A DNA stretch of 64,000 nt, from positions 1 through 64,000 of the forward strand of contig JAUIRK010000907.1 of assembly GCA_030549495.1 (NCBI GenBank), given 5' to 3'. Of the stretch, positions 55,193 through 64,000 are shown in pieces. Origin of the DNA: Nectonema munidae. Lineage: Eukaryota; Nematomorpha; Nectonematoida; Nectonematidae. Within the stretch, counting starts at the first letter, position 1. Every line of letters starts with the position of its first letter. A model generated the notes under the pieces. It had not been told where the DNA came from and did not search any database. It was given only the letters and a program-made list of their open reading frames with translations. The translations under genes and the position numbers were made by a program.

Positions 55193-56464
55193 TCATTGTT
55201 TTTTTTGTATCCGTGTAACAGGTTTTATGTTATCTATAGGTAGTGAGGAACAAGGGTGGCTGCTAATCAAATTAATTGAAAATAAGCGCATTAGTTGTGT
55301 ATGGATAGCGCGCATAACATTTTCAAGCGTTGCCTCCCTCTTCCACGTAACAAGAGTAGTTGATGAAATATTCACAACTATGGCATTTATGATCCGAGTA
55401 GTCTCTTGTATATGCACACTCTGATGCAGCGATTTACTACTTAGGCAACAATCAAATTATTTTCAATATTCAAATGATCAGTGTTTTGGATAAAATGAAA
55501 GTCTTCTTATTTCTGTATTCTATGTTATAATCGATATACCACATCATAATACCAAGCAATACGGAGTAGTAAGAGTTCAGTGTAAATTAGAGCGACACTT
55601 GCGATTTTGGCTATTTGGTGAATGTGACAATTCATTGAATTTGTATTAGGATTAATGTCAGAGTTAGTGTTAGAATTCGTTTTTGAATTAATGTCTTGTA
55701 AAATAAAAAACATGTTCAACAAATTGTCACATTCACCCAAATATCACATTCGTCACCCAAATTAATTATAGATTGCTTCCAAAATCTCATGAAAATAACC
55801 CAAACAGACTTTTTACTGGAGGTTACCAAAAAATATGGGAATTTTTAATAAAAAGATGAAAAAATATTTAAGCACTACAAATCTGTATAATCTGTATTGA
55901 AAATTTTGTTCTAAACCGCGACCATGAGAACCCCTTGTGTTGCGGGCCGCATGGCAAAGTTGCCAAAAAATAGCGTAGCAATATCATGTTAAATCTCAGT
56001 GCGAATTTGACAAGGTTATTGATCAATGTATTGTACTTAGTTTGTAGGTAAATTCATATTTATGAACTGTTCTTTAAACCAAACTACTGATCAGTGGCGG
56101 ATTTAGAGGAGGCGATGGCCCATCCTCTATTCTTTGAGAATATCATTGCATAGTTTAATCAGAAGAAAACCTATTTTCTGAAAGAAGGGCGTCACTTCAT
56201 ATATGAAGGGTGATATGAGTTGGTATTCCTTTTATATATGGACTAAAAATGCAATTAATCCGTCATACCGATCTATTTCTATACGCTACATACACCTAGT
56301 AATATTTTTGAACAAGCTTATGACAAAGCGGTTCCTAATTGTCTATGCCAGATTTTAGTGAAGAATGCTGTGATGTTATTACCAAGACTCTAGATATATG
56401 CATCATTATGGATTCAGTAATTAAAAAAATGTTTTCAAGCTTTTTTTAATTTATGACTACTAGT
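55193..56464. other. Intergenic; possible exon fragment and repeat copy
   Basis: At about 55,195-55,425 both strands are open for 65-74 codons in GC-richer sequence; the minus-strand reading (NAIVVNISSTTLVTWKREAT...) is the more protein-like. I cannot assign it. About 55,808-55,915 is a dispersed repeat copy. CAGTGGCGGATTTAG at 56,095 is a lone hAT-type end. CCGCGACCATGAGAACCCC near 55,917 may be another. Confidence 0.35.
55808..55915 (+). repeat. Dispersed repeat, copy 2 (relative of 31,865-31,975)
   Basis: Same order of blocks as the first copy (GACTTTTTAC, TACCAAAAAATATGGGAATT, AAGCACTA-AAATCT). Confidence 0.5.
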
Positions 56465-56864
56465 TTAACCCTATTAGTGCTGGGGGCGTAAAACTCCCCC
56501 CCCCCCCTTCACTAAAAAATTAATTGTAGAAAATTGGGTGAATCATATCCCTTCAAATTTTGTGACTTTTCCTAAAATCGCTAGCTGCATCTTTTGAAAC
56601 CATTTTCATAGTAGTTGAATGACCCCTTCATGTCCAAAACTGTCAATCAAAATAAAAAATTAAAATTTTTCAGCAAAATTTTGACATTATCTGTACTTAA
56701 CCTTATAACTTAGGATCTATATTATATAATACCCTGAAAATTTATAATTATATACAGTTTGGAACACATAACACTTTATATATTTAATTTTTTCAATAAT
56801 CATGGCTACTTTTTAGAAAATGTCAATCAAAATTTTGATTGATCAAAAATATACCTAATAAAAT

Positions 56865-57990
56865 ATACCTTCAAATTTTACATAAAATATATGTTTTTAT
56901 ACTAAATCGGTCATGCTGTTTTCATTTCTGGACTCATTTTTTACATTTAGGATGTGAAAATACCTATAAGTATTAATCAAATTTGCGGTTTACTTCTGAA
57001 AATTGTCTCCAAAAACATTTCTTCACATTTTATATAAAATATATGTGTTATACTAAATCGGCCATACTGGTTTCATTTCTGGACTAATTTTTTACGTTTA
57101 GGATCTGGAAATACCTATAAGTGTTAATCAAATTTGCGGTTTACTTCTAAAAATTATCTCCAAAAACATTCATTGAAATTTTACAATGAAATATATGTGT
57201 TATACTAAATCGGCGATGCTGGTTTCATTTCTGGACTCATTTTTTACGTTTAGGATGTGAAAATACCTATAAGTGTTAATCAAATTTGCGGTTTACTTCT
57301 AAAAATTGTCTCCAAAAAATTCATTCAAATTTTATAATTAAATATATGTTTTTATACGAAATCAACCATGCTAGTTTCATTTATGGACTCAATTTTTGCA
57401 GTTTGAATTTGAAAATACATATACGTATCAATTAAATTTGCGTTGTTCTAAAATTTGTTTTTATAGCAAATATATCATGATGATTTCATTTCTGAACACA
57501 GTTTTCGCATTTAGAGGTTTTACTGCAAGTGTCAATCAAATTTGCGGTTTATGTCTGAAAACTATATCGCAAAATATTCTCTCTAATTTTACATGAAATA
57601 TATGTTTTTAAACCAATTCACTATAATAATTTTTATTTCTGAAATCATTTTTTGCAATTAGAGGTTTTAAATGTCTGAAAGTGTCAATCAAATTTTCGAT
57701 TTACGTCTAATGTCTACAGAAATATTTTTGAAATTTAAATAAAATATCTGTTTTTATGCAAAATGGAAGATGCTGGTTTCATTTTTGGACTCAGGTTTGG
57801 CATTTATGGTTTTAAAATATCTGGAAGCTTGAATCAGATTTGCGGTTTACTTCTAGATACTGTCTTCAAAAATATTTTCAAAAAATAAAATATCTGTTTT
57901 ATACCAAATCGACTATGCTTATTTTATTTCTGTACTGGATTTTGGATAATACGGTTAAAAAATATCTCTAAGTGGCAATTGAATTAGTAA
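56865..57990 (+). repeat. Satellite array A, 7-8 copies of ~151 bp
   Basis: CAAATTTGCGGTTTACTTCT recurs at intervals of 151-152 bp (56,980; 57,131; 57,283), with one shortened unit near 57,540. Units near the outer end are the most alike; units toward 57,900 are diverged. Confidence 0.85.
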
Positions 57991-59099
57991 TGTATGCCTG
58001 AAAATCAGTTCTGTAAAAAATTTTCAAAAAATGACTGCATATTAGGTATATAGTAAAAATATACTTTTTTTTTTGTATATTTTGGCTTATAATACTTTCT
58101 ACAATCATCTTGAGTATGAAATATTTATTAAAAAAAATAAAACGTATTATAAAATCTTTTGAAAATTTGTATGAGAGAAGGAACGAAGTTGAAAACTAAT
58201 TGAAAAGAGAACATGTGATCAAAACAAATAATTAAAAAAAATATGTATCTTGACTAAATGGAAGATCTACAATGTTCTAATGAACTAGGAAGTGGTTTAA
58301 TTATATAATATTAGATGCTTCAAAAAAGATTTTGACTGTGAAAACGAAGTTCCTCTTTTACAAATGAAAAATATTTAAATCTATAGCTTATCATCTAGGA
58401 TTACAGTTAACATTTAGCTAAGGTGGGTAGGAAATCTGAAAATTTAGAATAGGTCAGATTTATCAAAAATGGCACAGATGCCAATATGTGAGAATTTAAT
58501 AACTATCAAGATATTTTTAATTTAAATTGAATTTGTCCATCTTTTTCCTTTTGTGTCAAAGAGATAATTTTTTAGATGAAGAACGTTGACAACTTTTTGT
58601 AATTGAACAATCAACATCACGAATGATTCATCAGAAAAAATCCTTTGAAATAAGATTGGTTGACAAATATTCAGGCCTGATAATAAAATACACGATACTG
58701 ATAAAAAAAGTCTAAGATCATCAAGAAGATTCTTTAATCAGAATTCTTTGAGAGAGGAAAAAAGTAATTTTATCCTTATAAAAAAATTTTCGAACACACA
58801 TTGAAGAATATAAATTTCTAATGAAATAAGAGCTACCAAGAAAGGATCATCATAGAATGAATACCAAAATTACATACTGTAAATTATAATATGACGTAGA
58901 GACTACGAGCCGATACGAATTTATAGCCAAAAAGATGGAGGTCTTATCCAGTTACATAAGTTACTGTAGAATGAAATATTTTGAGTGAATTAAACACCTA
59001 AAGTTGGTTTATTAAATAAATTAAGAAAATAATTACCAGAGAAAACTGCAAGTAGAAGTTATTTTTATGTTTATATATTTGACATTGATTTACAGGTTT

Positions 59100-60420
59100 A
59101 ATCGATTTTTTGACAGGTTTTATTGATTTCATAAAAAATGAGCATCACCATTAAATTCTGCATATTTGAAATGTATAAAAAAACTTTAAAAGAATTAAAA
59201 TTTTAATTTTGACATGGGCTGTCATATTTAAATTATTTTGTCAGATTTGACTAATATTTATAAAAAAAAAAGGAATATAACCAGTAAACACAGCCTACTT
59301 GAAAATGGGTCTATGTGTGTAAAATGCCATGCACGGTAAACTTCATAACCTCCCTATACTTTCTATTATACGTAATTCTCTAATTCAAAAAATCGTGCCT
59401 GATCCTTTCTTTTTGTGATAAATCAATTTTTTGACAGTTTTGATTGATTTTTATTTAAAAAAATGAATATCACCACTGAATTACGCATGCTTAAAAATGG
59501 GTATATATGTGTAAAAAACTTTATATTATTACTTAGATAAAAAGTTTCTTTTTAAGATGAGCTGTCATATATAAATCAATGCTTTGATAACTTTAATTGA
59601 TTTTTATAAAAAATGAATATCACCGCTGAATTCAGCATGCTTGAAAATGGGTGTATATGTGTAAAAAACATTATATAATTATTTAGATAAAAAGTTTCTT
59701 TTTTGAGATGAGCTGTCACATTTAGATCAATTTTTTGACAGGTTTGATTGATTGTCATAAAAAATGAATATCACCACTGGATTGAGCATATTTGAAAATG
59801 GGTATACATGTGTAAAAACTTTATATACTTATTTAGATAAAAAGTTACTTTTTGAGATGAGCTGTCACATTTAGATCAATTTTTTGACAGGTTTGATTGA
59901 TTGTCATAAAAAATGAATATCACCACTGGATTGAGCATATTTGAAAATGGGTATACATGTGTAAAAACTTTATATACTTATTTAGATAAAAAGTTACTTT
60001 TTGAGATGAGCTGTCACATTTAGATCAATTTTTTGACAGGTTTCATTGATTTTCATAAAAAATCAATATCACCACTGAATTCAGCATATTTGAAAATGGG
60101 TATACATGTGTAAAAAACTTTATATACTTATTTAGATAAAAAGTTCCTTTTTGAGATGAGCTGTCACATTTAGATCAATTTTTTGACAGGTTTGATTAAT
60201 TTTCATAAAAAATGAATATCATCACTAAATTCAGCATATTTGAAAATGGGTATACATGCGTAAAAAACTGTATATAATTATTTAAATAAAAAGTTCCTTT
60301 TTGAGATGAGCTGTCAAATATAAATCAATTTTTTGACAGGTTTGATTGATTTTGATAAAAAAAAATGGACATCACCACTGAATTCAGTATAGTTGAAATA
60401 TATATGTAACATTAAAAATA
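59100..60420 (+). repeat. Satellite array B, about 9 copies of ~149-150 bp
   Basis: TTTTTTGACAGG recurs at 59,731, 59,880, 60,029, 60,179 and 60,329. Two neighbouring units (about 59,700-59,995) are almost identical over their length, indicating recent unit duplication. Confidence 0.88.
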
Positions 60421-60521
60421 TTTATAAAAACTTATTAATATTTGAGAAAAATGGAGGGGGGGGGCACTTTACGCCCCCAGCACTTGAACGGACAAATTTT
60501 GCCCAGCACTAATAGGGTTAA

Positions 60522-62200
60522 AACAACACATACTCATCACTCCTAATAAATTCAAATATCGGTATTGGTGTACATTCAGCATCGGCATTTTATAAGACAA
60601 TCTGAATCGACAAAATTAGGATCGGTACATCATTAGAAATCATGAATTATATAAGATTTAGAATCAATATCCGTTTTTATAACCTGATAGGCATTGGTAA
60701 ATTCAAATAGAGAAAGTTAAGGCAATTATATGGAGTGAAAAATAAGGGATAGCAGGCTATGAGCAAGAAAATTGAAAAAAATTGCCTGCATAAGAGTATA
60801 ATGTGAAATCAATCAATAAATACATCAAATCGCTGCGAATAGAGGGTAATTTCATTGGAAGTAGGTTAATTCGGCTTCTAAATATATTGATATTAATATT
60901 GAATTATCCCTATAAAATAATTTATGCCATGAAATTTTAAATGTTTGTCTTTGATAATAATAATAATTCAATAATTATTAAGTTTGATTTTAATTGAAGT
61001 GAGGAAACACGTTCATTAACAAATATAATTGAACGTAGAACTACAACGCAAAGCTAAAAAACAAGCCTTACTGAAAAAATAAATAACAGATTTAAAACTA
61101 AAAGATAATGCAATTACATCCTGGCCTCCAAAACTTCAACAAAAATTTGTTTATTATTGAGTAATAATAGAATAGATAGAAAAATAATTAATAATTTTAT
61201 CATAATCCTTTAGTAAGCGCCTAGCCAAAATCAAGTTTGATTATGAAAAAAGTTAAATAAATTAAAACGTTATTTTTATAGAAAATAAAATAGCGGTATT
61301 AAAATCACGGTTGCGAATTATAAAATAGCATTTCTTTGCTCGAATCTAGAAAGTTTCAAACTATATTTGAATATGGACGTTTATTTTAATAAGTATTTAG
61401 TCTTTTTGAGGGTAAATAATTTGTAATTATTAAAGTCAGAGTCTAATTTTAGTCAGTGGAGTCCAAGTCGGCCTTAACTTTCTACTTTGTAACCATTACG
61501 GGGATAAATTTGGAAACAAATACATGCAATTTAAGTTTAAAATTTTTTTAATCTTAAGTAACATAAGTATCATGACATTTTATAAAAATATTAATTCAAG
61601 TTTTATTACTTATTATTTTAGGTCTCTTCTTTTTTATATAATCAAATAATTTCGGTTGGTTTTCAAGTTTAAATTTTATTGGCGCCATTTTTGAAAATTA
61701 AAATTTTAATTATAAAAAAATACCCTTCCAATAAAAATCGTTTTATATGTTAAAATTAAAAACCTATTTTTTCTTAAAGATTTTTTTTGGGATACTAATA
61801 ATATTATGTTTTAAAAACACTAAGTATTTTAAGCTTTAAGCGGGCTTTCAAATTTCTATAATCTATAAGCTGCGAAATCCAATAAAAATCCTTAGTATGT
61901 AGAAAATTTTAAAGCATCTTCTAAGATCTGCTATAATATTTGATTTATTAGTCTTTAAATTTTAGATCGGTGGTTTATTTATCCAAAAAATTAAAAATAT
62001 GTGAGAAAGTAAAAATTTAGAATGTGAAAATTTTCAGCATTACATCTTCACAGTTGATAAATAGATATAACAGACGCAAATTTTTCTGATAAAAAGACTC
62101 TGCGCTATCCTTTGAAAAATAAAAGATAAGTCAGTAATAAAATATGATTAAAAAAATGGATAATTAGAAGTTCTGATAAGAATTTCTTTAGCAAATTTAT
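60522..62200. other. Intergenic; MITE-like patch only
   Basis: About 60,555-60,640 contains ATCGGTATTGGTGTACA / AGGATCGGTACATCA motifs in inverted arrangement, similar to the patch at 37,110-37,150, suggesting an old MITE family. No gene or RNA seen in the remainder. Confidence 0.35.
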
Positions 62201-62202
62201 TC

Positions 62203-62665
62203 TTCTAAAGATTTTATAAAATAACAGTAGATGTTCTCATTGATTTTATATTTAAATTTCTTTGAATGTTCATTCAAAAATAAAATTAGAAAATGTTGTA
62301 GAATGAGACTCTTAAAATTAGCGTGTTTAATAAGAAAAATTGTATTTTGTCTTTAATAAAAATAAAAGTATGAAGAAGAGTTTTCCAAAGTTTTAAAAAG
62401 ATATATTAATTGTGAAATTGGCAGGCCAAAGTTATTATTTATGATTTAACACTTGTATTTTTAGATGAGCTGGTGATAAGTTAATTAGTAAACTGAAGTA
62501 TTTTAGAAAAATTTTATAAAATTACAAACGAAGCAACGGTATTTGTTTTCATTGATTTATTTAAATAGGTATTTTTGAATGTTCATTCAACGGAAAACCG
62601 AAAAGTTATAGTATGAGACCCTTAAAATTAGCGTGTTTGAATAAAAGAAATTGTATTTTGTCATT
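62203..62665. repeat. Direct duplication (~150 bp, ~300-bp spacing) at the 3' side of the LINE
   Basis: CTTTGAATGTTCATTCAA plus GAGACTCTTAAAATTAGCGT (62,260-62,345) recurs as TTTTTGAATGTTCATTCAAC plus GAGACCCTTAAAATTAGCGT (62,571-62,650), with further similarity on each side. It is probably a doubled 3' flank. Confidence 0.65.
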
Positions 62666-64000
62666 TTTGTACGTAGGTAGGAAAAAATATCTAAGCACTA
62701 TCGGACTTCTCCATATGCTTGCGAAATGCTTAAGAAGATATGAAGTTGAAGTTCAAGAGAATTGTATTGATTTGGCTTGTGAATTGATTAGGAATGAGGG
62801 ACTTTGGAGAAATTAGTTAGTGGTTGAAGGAATTTGAAGTGTAGAAAGCTGGATTTTTGAAGTAGCAGTTGAAGGATGATTGATTGGTAGTAGGTGGGTG
62901 TTAAAGAATATAAGTCTTAAATAAAAGAAATTAGAGTAGTTATTTTTGTAGATTTTTTTTAAAGTGAGTTTATGTGGTATGAGAAGTCTCTGGGTTCGGA
63001 GATTGTAAGTTTGACTCTATGAAGATAATGAGAGTGTTTAGGGCATTGAAGAGATTTGGATATGAAAGTAGTTCGTAGAAATTAGATGGTGGGCGAATAA
63101 AAGTTTTGACGGATAGTGAAAGAAATGAAGTTCTTGCGTGGTTGTGTGGCAGCTGGAAAGTAGAAGATGATGAGATGTTTCTTGTTTATTTCAGTTGAAT
63201 CTAGATTGATTGAATAGGGGTGTAATGATTTAATTGGATATTTGGAGGTACTTTTTTAGCTAGCTTATGTACATAAGTGTTTTCTAGAATGTTTGAGTGA
63301 GCTGGGCACCAGTAGAGGTGTATTTCAAAGTAATTTGATAAGTAGGTGAGTTTAGAAACAAGGGTGTATGTTAAGAATGAGATGTTATGTTTAAGGCTTA
63401 GGTCTTTGATGATCTTTTGTGAGTCTGTAAAAGGTGTAGTGTGTTGTAATTTCTAAAGGAGAACTTATTTTGGCTTATGTAATCGCAAGCATGTAGAAGG
63501 GCATAGCATTCATCACTATATATCGGAAGAGAGGGGTCAATGGCAGATGTTTTTCAGTAAAAAGGGAAAAGAGAAGAGACTTTGAAGAGTGCAAAAGCAT
63601 AGGAAGATTTGTTTGCGGTTTTTGAGGTATCTAGGAATATTCCTAATGAAATTAAACTAAAGTTGGAGCGTGTCGTAATTAGAAGTTTAGCGATGGATTT
63701 GGTGACACGGTTGTAAGGAGAAAAAGGTAATGGTGAGGAAGGGTGAAATAAAGGTAATGAATTGATTTTGGTTTGGATGAGAATGTTGTTGAGTGAAGAC
63801 GAAAATTGTTGGAGTAAGGATTTGTAGTAAGTTTGGGATGGAGTAATTTGATTGTTATGGAAATAGAAGGACTTAACATAAGGATTTTGTTCAATGCGTG
63901 TCATGATATATTTTTTGGTAACAGTTTGTTTGAGATGAAGGGTTAGAGAAAAGCAGTTCGTGAAGAATTCTAAGATTCTAGTAGGGGAGGTTTTGTAGGC
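62640..64000 (-). mobile_element. Non-LTR retrotransposon (LINE), 3' part, runs off the window edge
   Basis: On the minus strand, entering at 64,000, AYKTSPTRILEFFTNC followed by LHLKQTVTKKYIMTRIEQNP corresponds to the end of reverse transcriptase/thumb (AYRTSP...LKYY pattern). The linker frame 63,904-63,554 follows. RNase H comes next: LPIYSDECYALLHACDYI has the catalytic Glu (about 63,490), TDSQKIIKDLSLKHNISFLT the catalytic Asp (about 63,420), and IHLYWCPAHSNILEN the WxPxH region (about 63,320). A Cys/His-type tail is only faintly readable. At least one frameshift lies just before TDSQK and later stops are visible, so the copy is dead. The 3' end motif at about 62,660-62,710 (GTGCTTAGA...CCTACCTAC in reverse) matches the LINE tail at 25.2 kb. 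Confidence 0.82.

Larger units (their letters stand above)
56469..60517 (+). mobile_element. Complete non-autonomous piggyBac-type element carrying two satellite arrays, 4.05 kb
   Basis: TTAA (56,465-56,468) is followed by CCCTATTAGTGCTGGG, and the right end CCCAGCACTAATAGGG is followed by TTAA (60,518-60,521). This is a 16-bp perfect TIR in a TTAA target, the piggyBac signature. A second TIR-like segment (GTGCTGGGGGCGTAAA) directly follows at the left but lies about 26 bp further in at the right, as if the left end lost a segment between two GTGCTGGG repeats. Poly-C (13) and poly-G (10) tracts mark the two subterminal zones. Inside are array A (56,865-57,990), a unique middle (57,990-59,100) and array B (59,100-60,420). 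No transposase. It would need one in trans. Confidence 0.88.

Noticed and set aside
57396-57596. Open frame in the satellite element (and its counterparts at 11,786-12,967)
   Set aside because: These are readings through satellite array A and are not conserved between units.
59576-59758. 60-codon minus-strand frame
   Set aside because: It is one unit of satellite array B.

Overview
The window looks like the genome of an AT-rich invertebrate animal: roughly 70% A+T, spliced genes, long intergenic stretches, and a dense load of DNA transposons of animal type (hAT/ZBED, piggyBac, Phantom-like MULE, pogo-like MITE, foldback) plus fragments of a non-LTR retrotransposon. An arthropod such as a copepod is my guess, not something the sequence proves. 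No operon, CRISPR, rRNA, intact tRNA or retroviral/LTR signal was seen.

Layout. 0-9 kb: inverted minisatellite arms (0.3-2.1 kb), a hAT-type MITE carrying a tRNA-like promoter (3.4-3.9 kb), a minus-strand relic of an unplaced transposon-associated protein family (4.6-5.4 kb), a GC-rich SINE-like block (7.3-7.7 kb) and a second hAT-type MITE (8.4 kb). 9-18 kb: a pogo-like MITE, then a truncated copy of a satellite-bearing element (10.3-13.1 kb), and a third hAT-type MITE (16.0 kb). 18-27 kb: a stack of nested insertions. It holds a 4.7-kb MULE with about 510-bp TIRs and a 9-bp duplication, coding for a PHD + OTU protease + WRKY/GCM1-like + DDE transposase. The MULE sits in a 304-bp MITE with a 10-bp duplication. 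Next to it is a hAT element split by another TIR element that itself holds a LINE tail. 28-30 kb: a decayed piggyBac transposase.

32.8-39.7 kb holds a host ankyrin-repeat gene on the plus strand. Four exons are recognised, all three introns between them are phase 1, and transposon debris lies in the introns. 41.2-41.5 kb has an unassigned minus-strand coding-like fragment. 43.4-45.8 kb is another decayed hAT. 49.9-52.8 kb is the clearest host gene: DNA2, the replication/repair nuclease-helicase, on the minus strand with its whole conserved core in one exon. 53.6-55.2 kb is a foldback palindrome with a MITE inside one arm. 56.5-60.5 kb is a complete TTAA-flanked piggyBac-type non-autonomous element carrying two different ~150-bp satellite arrays; the 10.3-13.1 kb copy is its inverted partner. 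62.2-64 kb is the 3' part of a LINE on the minus strand.

Only two host genes (ankyrin-repeat protein and DNA2) are supported with confidence. Most of the window is explained by transposon insertion and decay.
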